A DNA stretch of 21,921 nucleotides. It comes from QALR01 sp045124015 (GTDB lineage: Bacteria; Bacillota; Clostridia; Oscillospirales; CAG-272). A program made the translations under genes and the position numbers. The stretch is taken from NCBI GenBank assembly GCA_045124015.1, contig JBGVLA010000152.1:1-21921 (forward strand), in the 5' to 3' direction. The first letter of the stretch is position 1, and the number at the start of each line of letters is the position of its first letter. Positions 6,524 to 13,910 of this stretch are shown piece after piece. The notes under the pieces are model-generated. The model made no database searches. It saw only the letters and a program-made list of their open reading frames with translations, and was not told where the DNA came from.

Positions 6524-8073
6524 AGGCTGCTCTTTATTGCCGCCTTTCCGAAGAGGACAAAAACAAATTGCATAAAACAGATGATTCGGAAAGTATACAA
6601 AACCAAAAAACGATGCTTACACAATACGCAAAGGAGCATGGATGGGAAATCTACGAGATCTACAGCGACGACGATCACGCAGGCGCAGACCGACGGCGTC
6701 CTGCCTTTAACCGTTTGCTGGAGGATGCGGAAAAACGAAAATTCGATATTATTCTTTGTAAAACACAATCCCGTTTCACACGCGAGCTGGAGCTTGTGGA
6801 AAAATACATCCACGGTCTTTTCCCGATCTGGGGAATTCGATTCATCGGGATCGTTGACAACGCCGATACCGAAAACAAGGGAAATAAAAAAGCGCGGCAG
6901 ATCAATGGACTTGTGAACGAATGGTATCTCGAGGATATGTCTGAAAACATTCGCAGCGTACTCAAAAGCCGACGCGAAAACGGCTTACATATCGGATCTT
7001 TTGCGCTTTACGGCTATCAAAAGGATCCTCTGCAAAAAGGACATCTGATCATTGACGAAGAAGCCGCCGCTGTCGTACGAGAGGTCTTTTCCCTTTACGC
7101 CGACGGGTATGGGAAAACGGCAATCGCTCGCATACTGAACGAAAAAGGCATCCCGAATCCAACAGAATATAAGCGTCGGCAAGGCTTGCGCTATCGAGGA
7201 GCAGACACCCCAAGCAGTACACTTTGGAAATATGCCTCCATTTCCTCTATGCTGAAAAATGAAATTTATATCGGCAATATGGTGCAAGGCAAATACGGTA
7301 GCGTCTCCTACAAAACAAAGCAAAATCATCCTCGCCCCAAAAATGAGTGGTATATTGTGAAAGATACGCATGAGCCTATTATTGAAAAAGCACTTTGGGA
7401 TCGCGTACAAAATCTATTGCAAGCAAGATCCAAGCCTTTTCTTTCGGGAAAGATCGGGCTTTTTTCAGGGAAAGTCCGCTGTATGCATTGCGGATATACG
7501 CTTCGCTCCACCAAAAATCACGGAAATACATATTTACAATGTGCCACCAGATACGCAAACAAGAATGCTTGCGACGGCGCTTTTATTTCCGTAAAGCGTT
7601 TAGAAGCAATTATCCTTGCGGAGATCCAAAAATTCTCCGAAAGTCTTTTGGATATCCATATGCTCTGCTCATTATGCGAAGCAGAGTCCGCGCTCGACAA
7701 GCAAAAAAAGCATTTGGAAACGGCATTAGCCGATTATCAAACCAGATATGAAAATACGGAAAACCTTTACAAAACACTTTATTTCGATAAGCTCAAGGGA
7801 ATCATTACGGAAAAAGACTTTATCGATTTTTCAAAAGAAATCGCAACACAAAAAACAACGCTTGCATATACAATTACGGATACCAAACATAAACTGCATC
7901 AGCTACAGAGCGCGCTCGAAGCGACAAACGATACGCAAAGCCGTTTAGAATCATATATCAAACCGCAAGCACTCGATCGAGAGATCGTCGAAACACTGAT
8001 CGAATATATAACCGTTGGAAAACGTATTCCCGGAACACGCAATATCCCCATTGAGATCCATTGGCGCTTTTGA
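6520..8073 (+). CDS. Large serine recombinase (resolvase/invertase superfamily)
   Basis: A 517-residue site-specific recombinase. The N-terminal resolvase domain (about 1-150) has the catalytic serine in YCRLSEED (S10) and conserved arginines in KTQSRFTREL. The recombinase domain (about 160-270) includes the GYGKTAIARILNEKGIPNPT helix-turn-helix-like segment. A zinc beta-ribbon has C321, C324, C341 and C351 (CMHCGY ... LQCAT ... ACDG), and a coiled coil (about 385-470) leads to the C-terminal block. This is the full architecture of integrases and transposases such as TnpX, SpoIVCA and phiC31 Int, cutting via a phosphoserine bond at short att sites. The start at 6520 follows GGAGAAAG; earlier in-frame codons lie inside the upstream small ORF. 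No clear promoter is seen between the GH2 terminator and the small ORF. A cotJC-like 3' fragment begins within about 10-20 bp of the stop. Confidence 0.95.
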   Translation: MKAALYCRLSEEDKNKLHKTDDSESIQNQKTMLTQYAKEHGWEIYEIYSDDDHAGADRRRPAFNRLLEDAEKRKFDIILCKTQSRFTRELELVEKYIHGLFPIWGIRFIGIVDNADTENKGNKKARQINGLVNEWYLEDMSENIRSVLKSRRENGLHIGSFALYGYQKDPLQKGHLIIDEEAAAVVREVFSLYADGYGKTAIARILNEKGIPNPTEYKRRQGLRYRGADTPSSTLWKYASISSMLKNEIYIGNMVQGKYGSVSYKTKQNHPRPKNEWYIVKDTHEPIIEKALWDRVQNLLQARSKPFLSGKIGLFSGKVRCMHCGYTLRSTKNHGNTYLQCATRYANKNACDGAFISVKRLEAIILAEIQKFSESLLDIHMLCSLCEAESALDKQKKHLETALADYQTRYENTENLYKTLYFDKLKGIITEKDFIDFSKEIATQKTTLAYTITDTKHKLHQLQSALEATNDTQSRLESYIKPQALDREIVETLIEYITVGKRIPGTRNIPIEIHWRF

Positions 8074-8078
8074 AGGTT

Positions 8079-8287
8079 GCTCTTATGCAGTTGCAGGAGA
8101 ACAAAAAGCAAGAGTAACCTACGATAACATTCTGCGTTTGGTGGATGATCCCGATGTACGCGATCCCATCAAATTCCTGCGCCAAAGAGAGATCACACAT
8201 TACCAACGCTTTGGTGATGCGCTCCGCATCGCTCAAGATCGAGCAGATTGCAAAAATTTCTACGCGTATAATCCTTCGTTTGACTGA
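8079..8287 (+). pseudogene. cotJC: 3' fragment of a CotJC-type spore-coat manganese catalase gene
   Basis: An open frame runs from the end of the recombinase gene to TGA 8287 and encodes the last ~65 residues of a CotJC-like protein: GEQKARVTYDNILRLVDD, then PIKFLRQREITHYQRFG, ending KNFYAYNPSFD. CotJC belongs to the manganese-catalase ferritin-like fold. The fragment keeps the second-half metal ligands (Glu in EQKAR and His in REITHYQ) but lacks the first half with the other three. There is no in-frame start codon or ribosome site at its beginning; the only nearby ATG (8085) is in another frame. Homology starts close to the recombinase stop, so the break point looks like a recombination junction. 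No 5' half was found in this window. The reading frame has no stops or frameshifts, suggesting a recent or maintained break. Confidence 0.8.
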
Positions 8288-8348
8288 TCATATCAATCAA
8301 GCGCTTTCGAAAAGTGTCATAATCAAAAAAAGATATCTTAGAAACGAA

Positions 8349-8388
8349 AAAACACAAGACCTTTCATTCGTGATCGGTCTTGTGTTTT
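8349..8388. terminator. Bidirectional terminator between the cotJC fragment and the nucleotidyltransferase operon
   Basis: AAAACACAAGACC (8349-8361) pairs perfectly with GGTCTTGTGTTTT (8376-8388) around a 14-nt loop. A tracts lie before it and T-rich sequence after it on both strands. It sits between the convergent cotJC fragment and the nucleotidyltransferase gene. The surrounding 8288-8476 stretch otherwise holds no gene I can support. Confidence 0.85.
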
Positions 8389-8476
8389 CTTTATAAAGCT
8401 TTTCGGATTTGCTTAGTTTTTTAACGCCAAACAGAGGGCGATCTATCTTATACTCAAATATGACGTAGAACATCTT

Positions 8477-9601
8477 TTATTTCAATCGATTCACTACATC
8501 AAATTCGTGTTTGATCTGCTTTCTTCTTTTGAAAAGCGCTCTCACCAATCGATAAAACCAAACGGCGGGGATCAATATCTTATACTTGTATGCGACGGGA
8601 CAAAAGTCCTTATAAAAATCAACTTTGGGAAATATTCTTCGCATAAGATAACGGAATCTTGCACTCTTATTTGACGTTCCATATTCTTTTTCGATGCGAT
8701 GCTGTATGCTTTGCGACATGGTGCCATAGGTCGTGGAAAACATATAATACTCCAGCATTTCCGTTTCTTTTTCGGTAAGAATCGGAAGCCTGGGATCGCT
8801 GAAGGTCTTCTTACAAAGTGTACGGCTGTCTTTTTCAAATGCCGCAATACCAAGTGCCATACATTCATTTTCAATGTACTCAAAATCCAAAGCACTTCCC
8901 TTTTTTGAGAGATATACATACCGATCGATCAGCGAGCGAAGTCCCGTACCGCTGTGGCTGAAGTGCTTATATTCATGCGCCACCATATGAATATAGTAAT
9001 CCTCATCGCTCATGTGATATGCGTAGTGCTTGCCTTCATCGGGAATCAGTTTTTCTTTGATATTCTCATAATACGTGCTGAATATCTCGCTCGTGCTTTC
9101 CGCGAACATTCGTGTATGCAGTTCAAAATTGAACACAGGAGGCTTATAATATGTGTCATGAGCGCCTTTGCCAACACTTGCAGCATCATAGCCGTTTTGC
9201 TGCATAAAGGCAAGCACATCTTCTTGGCGGCTTTTATCAAACAAAATATCATTATCCGCCATCTCGCGCATACCAAGCTTCGGATACATATCCTTTAGGA
9301 TAATACCCTTCATCGGCAGATACCATATCCCGTTTTGCTCCATAAACTGAAGGAGTTTTGCGCGTTCACTGTCAAAAAGAATATTTTTTCGCACAGCTTT
9401 ATCCTGTTCCGCTTTCCATTCGGAAGAAATTTTGACCCCACCGGAAGCAAGCGTCATTGCCGCAAGCGCCGACAAGCTGTGCGATCTGCTCATTTTATAT
9501 AGCTTTTCAAGATCCATTGTTTCGATCTTTTCTTTTTCGGGCATGATACCGTTCACTGCACAGGCGGCAAGGTATCTAAGATCATATGCGGCTTGTTTCA
9601 T
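8477..9601 (-). CDS. NTP_transf_5-type nucleotidyltransferase family protein
   Basis: A 374-residue protein of the uncharacterised NTP_transf_5 group. The core motif is LPMKGIILKDMYPKLGMREM followed by ADNDILF: K98-G99, R112 and the D116/D118 pair expected to hold the metal and nucleotide. A His-rich central part follows (YYIHMVAHEYKHFSH). The C-terminus is basic with a hydrophobic stretch (LIPAVWFYRLVRALF) that may touch the membrane. It is the last gene of a four-gene operon: its ATG overlaps the peptidase stop as ATGA, and AAAGGA precedes it. In lasso-peptide loci that carry HprK-like kinases, a nucleotidyltransferase of this kind modifies the peptide; the substrate here is unknown. The longer upstream reading frame only runs into the neighbouring gene and is not a better start. 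Confidence 0.85.
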   Translation of the reverse strand: MKQAAYDLRYLAACAVNGIMPEKEKIETMDLEKLYKMSRSHSLSALAAMTLASGGVKISSEWKAEQDKAVRKNILFDSERAKLLQFMEQNGIWYLPMKGIILKDMYPKLGMREMADNDILFDKSRQEDVLAFMQQNGYDAASVGKGAHDTYYKPPVFNFELHTRMFAESTSEIFSTYYENIKEKLIPDEGKHYAYHMSDEDYYIHMVAHEYKHFSHSGTGLRSLIDRYVYLSKKGSALDFEYIENECMALGIAAFEKDSRTLCKKTFSDPRLPILTEKETEMLEYYMFSTTYGTMSQSIQHRIEKEYGTSNKSARFRYLMRRIFPKVDFYKDFCPVAYKYKILIPAVWFYRLVRALFKRRKQIKHEFDVVNRLK

Positions 9602-10038
9602 CGTTTTCCTTTCAAAATGCGGCGGCAAAAGCCTTTCCATTTCATAAAAAATCTTCTGATGGGATAAATGGCATACCAAAATTTCGCATACCGCAGATAG
9701 CCCTTATCGGTTACGGAATATTCCTTGCCCTTGCGCACGAAGCGCGTTAGTACGGCGAGAATATCCTCGTCGGTGATGCCGTATTCCTTGTTCATGCAGT
9801 TATCACCGAGGATAACGTAATCCCGATCACGCACCTCAACAATGCGATGCATCATATAGCGCCCCTTGGGTAAGCGATAGAGTACGACATCGTATTTTTG
9901 GCATCTTGCCTCCGTTTTCTTGGTCAGCGTAAAAAGATCACGTCCTTGCTTGATCATGGGGAGCATACTGACTCCGACATTGGTATAGGTCAGCTCACCA
10001 TGCGCATCGAGATATTCCTCGTATGTGGTCTTATTCAT
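9598..10038 (-). CDS. S24/S26-type signal-peptidase-like protease with a Ser/His pair
   Basis: A 146-residue S24/S26-fold serine protease. Visible motifs are the serine box VGVSMLPMI (S24), YRLP, then YMMHRIVEVRDRDYVILGDN with H64 where bacterial signal peptidases carry the general-base lysine, and GDN (D79). A histidine here is the pattern of archaeal/ER SEC11-type peptidases. There is no N-terminal transmembrane anchor; the C-terminus is strongly basic and aromatic (WYAIYPIRRFFMKW) and may lie on the membrane. The start overlaps the end of the PqqD gene by 8 nt and its stop overlaps the nucleotidyltransferase start, so translation is coupled. GTG 10047 is an alternative start adding three residues. 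Its likely job is to process a peptide handled by the neighbouring PqqD-like protein (inference). Confidence 0.8.
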   Translation of the reverse strand: MNKTTYEEYLDAHGELTYTNVGVSMLPMIKQGRDLFTLTKKTEARCQKYDVVLYRLPKGRYMMHRIVEVRDRDYVILGDNCMNKEYGITDEDILAVLTRFVRKGKEYSVTDKGYLRYAKFWYAIYPIRRFFMKWKGFCRRILKGKR

Positions 10039-10291
10039 CGAGCGCACCGATCTTGCGGAGATTTCCGAGGATCTTGCTTACGTCCGATGCGATGACCTCA
10101 CGCGGAGCATCGTATTTTTGAAGCATCTTTTCGATGATAGCTTCTTCCGTCGTATCTTCCTTCAGACATTCCACGATAAAGCCTGCCGTTTTATTGCTGC
10201 GAATGAGTCCATTAAAGGCAGAACCGCCTGCCGAAACGGTGATGTGTTCACCCTCGCTCTCGTGTGTGATAAAGCCGTCCCTCAGTTTCAT
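10031..10291 (-). CDS. PqqD-family peptide chaperone (RiPP recognition element-like)
   Basis: An 86-residue protein with the PqqD/RRE winged-helix layout: an N-terminal beta part (MKLRDGFITHESEGEHITVS), the FNGLIRSNKTAGFIVECL helix region matching the family's LNxTGxxIWxxL signature, then TTEEAIIEKMLQKYDA and a C-terminal helix ending LRKIGALDE. Known PqqD-like domains bind leader peptides and hand them to modifying enzymes. The ATG overlaps the kinase stop as ATGA (10288-10291), and its end overlaps the peptidase start. No precursor peptide was found nearby, so the bound partner may be encoded elsewhere or may not be a RiPP. Confidence 0.87.
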   Translation of the reverse strand: MKLRDGFITHESEGEHITVSAGGSAFNGLIRSNKTAGFIVECLKEDTTEEAIIEKMLQKYDAPREVIASDVSKILGNLRKIGALDE

Positions 10292-11025
10292 CTTTCTATT
10301 ACCATCCCTTCGTATGCGACCTTCGCCGCGTTTATTTCCATATTACAGCCGAGCCGATACAGCCCGACCTTTGCCGCAAGTCTATCCACAAGCGTGAGCA
10401 TTTTTGCCATCTTCACAGGGGACTGCGGTCTATGCGTTTGTTGCAGGAGCATGGGGTAAATGCTCTTTTTCTCCACCCTTTCGATGTGATTTTCCAAGTC
10501 CCTTTCCAACACGCAGATAGCACGCAGAGGAACGGCTATATTCTCCCCCAAAGCGTGCTTGCCATTCCAAGGCGTGCCGAAAACCGTTGCGCCCTCAGAC
10601 GTGATACGGATGAGCGGTTTATCATCGTTGACCATGACGGCGCGCGCACCGAAGTATTCTCGCCAAAGACGCGTATGGGTTGATTTTCCCGTTCCGCTTT
10701 TGGCGGTAAAAAGATAGCCCTCACCATCCACCGCCACACAAGAGCCATGAAACAAAATGGTATCGTGCTCCAGCATCTTATCCGCGATCTTGCGATAGAT
10801 CGCCAGCGTTTCCAGATAGCCGTCTGTGTAATTTCTCACGGGAAGCCCGGCAGATCTATCCTCGGCGGCGGAACGCTCACGTTCAAAGTCAATGTCCTTT
10901 TGCGTGGTTTCCACCGTAAGATCGGGGATGGCTTCATAGGCATAAGCTTCGCAAAGACGATGCGTATCCTTGTGGAGTGTCGTGATCTCCACCGTTTTTT
11001 CCGCAAATCGATATTGCGCTTTCAT
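10288..11025 (-). CDS. HprK-like / PEPCK-fold kinase
   Basis: A 245-residue protein whose C-terminal part resembles the HPr kinase/phosphorylase catalytic domain. It carries FHGSCVAVDGEGYLF, the P-loop AKSGTGKSTHTRLW (about 109-121), then VMVNDDKPLI as the acidic Walker-B-like segment and FGTPWNGK. It lacks the classic HprK N-terminal domain; instead about 85 residues of unassigned sequence precede it. Homologues in Paenibacillus-type lasso-peptide clusters phosphorylate the peptide's terminal serine. The true start is 11025 (AAAGGAAG 7-8 nt upstream, 25-nt leader from a consensus promoter); the longer in-frame extension crosses that promoter and is not coding. First gene of the four-gene cassette. 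Confidence 0.85.
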   Translation of the reverse strand: MKAQYRFAEKTVEITTLHKDTHRLCEAYAYEAIPDLTVETTQKDIDFERERSAAEDRSAGLPVRNYTDGYLETLAIYRKIADKMLEHDTILFHGSCVAVDGEGYLFTAKSGTGKSTHTRLWREYFGARAVMVNDDKPLIRITSEGATVFGTPWNGKHALGENIAVPLRAICVLERDLENHIERVEKKSIYPMLLQQTHRPQSPVKMAKMLTLVDRLAAKVGLYRLGCNMEINAAKVAYEGMVIER

Positions 11026-11056
11026 GGCGATCTTCCTTTCGTTTGATATTATATTT

Positions 11057-11085
11057 ATCATATCATAAAATCTCACCAAAGTCAA
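11057..11085 (-). promoter_or_regulatory. Promoter of the kinase/PqqD/peptidase/nucleotidyltransferase operon
   Basis: On the minus strand, -35 TTGACT (11080-11085), a 17-bp spacer and -10 TATGAT (11057-11062). The predicted transcript start is near 11050, 25 nt before the kinase ATG. The rhamnosidase terminator lies immediately upstream, so the cassette is an independent transcription unit. Confidence 0.8.
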
Positions 11086-11091
11086 TGTGAA

Positions 11092-11115
11092 ACGGCAGGG
11101 CCAAAGCCCTGCCGT
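11092..11115 (-). terminator. Terminator of the GH78 gene
   Basis: A perfect 10-bp GC-rich stem, ACGGCAGGGC (11092-11101) with GCCCTGCCGT (11106-11115), around a 4-nt loop. It lies 22 nt after the GH78 stop on the minus strand. The following T run is short (TTTCACATT), so termination may be partial. Confidence 0.75.
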
Positions 11116-11137
11116 CGTATTTTGTTCTGCAAATCTA

Positions 11138-13762
11138 TTATTTCGTGCCAAAGCAATAGCTTCCGCAGGGCAAGCGCCATGCGCCGCTCTCCAAGCGTTC
11201 GGCAATCGCAGTAAAAGCGATATCGTTTTCTGCAAGCTGTGCGGCGTATTCATCGGCAAGATAAACGATGCCTTCACAGCCAAACGGGATCGAAAGCGCA
11301 AGAGAAAGCGCACCATCTTCATTTTTCCATGCACAAGCAACCTTGCCGTACATCGATTCATGAGAGGCTTCTGCGTGCTTCATGCCACAGGAGATCGCAG
11401 GACGGAACAAAACGCGGCGGAAGCCGGGCGCTTCTTCGTCAGGGGCGATACCTGCAACGTATTTATAAAGGAACGAAGACATATCGGAGAACATATGGTG
11501 ATTATGCGAACCGCCACCATTCCAACATTCCCAAAGCGTCGTGGCACCGCGGCTGATCCATTCGCCAACACCGGGGAAGGTCCTCTGCGCGAGCATCTTA
11601 TGACCAACGTTGCCATATCCCATAGCGCCAAGCGTGTGCATGACGAATTTATTGCCGAGAACGCCGAAATCGAGATGGTCATCCTTTTCTTTGATTTGGG
11701 CAAGCAAGGTATTAAGCAGTCCTACGCGCTCCTCTTCACTATCATAAAGCTTGAAGTAAAGCATGACCGCCGTTGCCGTTTGGCAATCGCCCTTGACCAT
11801 ATAATGCTCGGCATCGAAGAATTTTTCGCGGAAGGTCGCGCGGATACGGGAGGCAAGGTCTTCATAATAGCAAGCATCGTCCGGATGATCAAACATTTTC
11901 GCAAGCTTTGCCGCCGTGCAAGCCGCATGATAGAAAAAGCCTGTATCCGAAACCTCGACGGGACAACGGTAAGAGCCCATATTGATGCTGATGGCAGGTC
12001 CTTCAAAGGGTGCGCACCAGTCGCCCGTACCATAATGAAGCGTGAGGTCTTCTGTCATCGTTTCCATGAAATCGATATTTTTCTTGAGCGCCTCGTAATT
12101 TGCTCTCAAAATTTCCTTATCGCCATTATAGAGATAGATATTCCAAGGAATCATCCAAAGTGCACTCGACCAGTCGGGTCCCATGAGTCCGTAATATCCC
12201 CAGCCCGTCGACGGAATGACACAGGGGATCTGTCCAGCGGGACGCTGAGAAGTGCGGATATCTCTGCTCCATTTGGAAAGGAAGGAACGCATACCGAAGT
12301 TTGTCAGCATCTGCTCAGAGGAAAGCATCGTATCACCCGTCCAGCTGTTCTTTTCTCTGTGCGGATCGTCGAGCGGTACGGATTGCATATTGGAGATCGT
12401 TGACCAACGGCAAAGATGCTGAACACGATTCAAAAAGTCATCCGAGCAGGAAAATTCGCCGATATCGGCAAAATCGGAATGAACGGCAATACCCAAAACG
12501 TCATCGAGAGAGGGCTCGTAATCGATACCCGAAATTTCGATATACTGGAAGCCGTGATACACGAACGTAGGATGCCAAACCTCCACGTCGTCGCTCTTTT
12601 TTGTATAGCGGTCGGTCTGGAAATCACCACTCTTGACAAAGCTCGTCAGCGCATAAAAGTCAAGCTCGCCGTCTTCGGTCAGCATATCGGAATAACGGAA
12701 GGTCGCCGTCGTGCCTGCCGCGCCGTGGATATGATATTCGCCGTAGCCTGCAATATTCTGTCCGATATCGAATGCCCAACCGTTTTTGGTCTGCCACTTT
12801 TTGACGGGTCGGAACGTCTTATACACGCGGATCGGCTCCATTTCCTGCGCGATGAGAAGTCCGCCGGGGCTTTTGCATATCTTCGTTCTCTGCCATTCGC
12901 TGTCATCATAAAAGGCTTCCGTCCATGCGCCAAGCTCCAAGCGCGCATCGTAATATTCGCCGTTGCGGATACCCGTGAACGTGATCGGTCCGAACGCGCT
13001 TTTCCAGGAGGTATCGGAGCAGACGGTCTCTGTTTCACCGTTATCATATACGAGCTTGAGTTCGCAGATCATCTTCGGGGGATTGCGCCACGTTGCCGCC
13101 GTGGTGTTCCACACGTCCTCGGTAAAACCGTTATAAAAGCCATTGCCGAGAGAAACACCGATGGCATTCTTTCCCTCTTTCAAAAGCGACGCCACGTCAT
13201 ATTGCATATAATAACATTCCGCATCGTAACGGCTGTACGCAGGGGACAGGATATCGTCTCCTGTTTTTTTGCCGTTGATGTAGCTTTCAAAATAACCGAG
13301 TCCGCAAATCGTGAGATAGGCTTCCTTCAAGCCTTCGCTGACAGAAAATTCTTGTCTTAAATACTGCGCGGAGGTCGTATTTTTCGGAAGCCGCGCAAGA
13401 GATATCCATTTTGCGGTGAATTTTGTACCGAGCTTGCCCGTAACGAAGGTCGCGGGGGCGCTTGTCAGCACCTCTCCCTGCTTGGTTTCACACATAACGG
13501 CGTAATAATATCGGGTAACGGGCGAAAGTGCCTTGCCTTCATACGGAATAAGCACCGTTTCGTCGGTTTCGGAAAAACCGCTATCCCAAACGTCCGCTTC
13601 GCCTTTCGTCAGCAGATCTTCTTCCGTTGCAACGAGGATGCGGCGTTTTGCTTGCGCGTCGCCTCTCGTTTCGGAGACGATCTTATATGAAAAGCGCGGG
13701 AGGGTATCCACACCGCACGGGTCTTTCATGTAGTTGACGGTTAAATCACAGATATATGACAT
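11138..13762 (-). CDS. Alpha-L-rhamnosidase, GH78
   Basis: An 874-residue GH78 enzyme releasing terminal alpha-L-rhamnose. Domain order by reading: N-terminal fibronectin-like region (about 1-115), the Bac_rhamnosid_N carbohydrate-binding region (about 130-310, with YINGKKTGDDILSPAYS), the concanavalin-like domain, the six-hairpin catalytic domain, and a C-terminal beta domain (RRVLFRPAI). The catalytic motif is DDPHREKNSWTGD (D465-D477, including E470), where many relatives have Cys at the second position. The second catalytic Glu is E745 in LWECWNGGG. No signal peptide, so it is cytoplasmic and acts on imported rhamnosides. Start 13762 follows AAGGAGTG; the ATG further upstream lies across the promoter. 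It is monocistronic, divergent from the fliB-like gene. Confidence 0.95.
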   Translation of the reverse strand: MSYICDLTVNYMKDPCGVDTLPRFSYKIVSETRGDAQAKRRILVATEEDLLTKGEADVWDSGFSETDETVLIPYEGKALSPVTRYYYAVMCETKQGEVLTSAPATFVTGKLGTKFTAKWISLARLPKNTTSAQYLRQEFSVSEGLKEAYLTICGLGYFESYINGKKTGDDILSPAYSRYDAECYYMQYDVASLLKEGKNAIGVSLGNGFYNGFTEDVWNTTAATWRNPPKMICELKLVYDNGETETVCSDTSWKSAFGPITFTGIRNGEYYDARLELGAWTEAFYDDSEWQRTKICKSPGGLLIAQEMEPIRVYKTFRPVKKWQTKNGWAFDIGQNIAGYGEYHIHGAAGTTATFRYSDMLTEDGELDFYALTSFVKSGDFQTDRYTKKSDDVEVWHPTFVYHGFQYIEISGIDYEPSLDDVLGIAVHSDFADIGEFSCSDDFLNRVQHLCRWSTISNMQSVPLDDPHREKNSWTGDTMLSSEQMLTNFGMRSFLSKWSRDIRTSQRPAGQIPCVIPSTGWGYYGLMGPDWSSALWMIPWNIYLYNGDKEILRANYEALKKNIDFMETMTEDLTLHYGTGDWCAPFEGPAISINMGSYRCPVEVSDTGFFYHAACTAAKLAKMFDHPDDACYYEDLASRIRATFREKFFDAEHYMVKGDCQTATAVMLYFKLYDSEEERVGLLNTLLAQIKEKDDHLDFGVLGNKFVMHTLGAMGYGNVGHKMLAQRTFPGVGEWISRGATTLWECWNGGGSHNHHMFSDMSSFLYKYVAGIAPDEEAPGFRRVLFRPAISCGMKHAEASHESMYGKVACAWKNEDGALSLALSIPFGCEGIVYLADEYAAQLAENDIAFTAIAERLESGAWRLPCGSYCFGTK

Positions 13763-13793
13763 GAGAGTACACTCCTTTTTCTTTGATATCAAC

Positions 13794-13822
13794 AGTATAG
13801 CAAACCTTTGAAGATATTGCAA
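13794..13822 (-). promoter_or_regulatory. Promoter of the GH78 gene
   Basis: On the minus strand, -35-like TTGCAA (13817-13822), a 17-bp spacer and an extended -10 TGCTATACT (hexamer 13794-13799). The leader is about 25-30 nt. It lies back to back with the fliB promoter, about 30 bp away. Confidence 0.7.
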
Positions 13823-13850
13823 GATTTCTTCGCAAAAAACAGACACACGG

Positions 13851-13879
13851 TAGACTTTTTGGCAAAATGGTGCTACAAT
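13851..13879 (+). promoter_or_regulatory. Promoter of the FliB-like gene
   Basis: -35-like TAGACT (13851-13856), a 17-bp spacer and an extended -10 TGCTACAAT (hexamer 13874-13879). It is followed by a short leader with AAGGAGA before ATG 13911, and is divergent from the GH78 promoter. Confidence 0.65.
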
Positions 13880-13910
13880 ATTTTTATCAAATATTCATAA
13901 GGAGACCTCT

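Noticed and set aside
6356..8075. TTTTGAAG present on both sides of the recombinase unit (6356-6363 and 8068-8075), considered as att core repeats
   Set aside because: An 8-mer match between two AT-rich stretches is expected fairly often by chance, and excision between them would not restore cotJC.
8297..8473. 58-codon minus-strand ORF just downstream of the nucleotidyltransferase gene, considered as a candidate precursor peptide for the kinase/PqqD cassette
   Set aside because: It runs straight through the bidirectional terminator, has no ribosome site, and its second half is low-complexity translation of the hairpin region.
8477..11025. Calling the four-gene cassette a lasso-peptide cluster
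   Set aside because: No asparagine-synthetase-like cyclase, no transglutaminase-like B2 protease and no precursor were found within the window.
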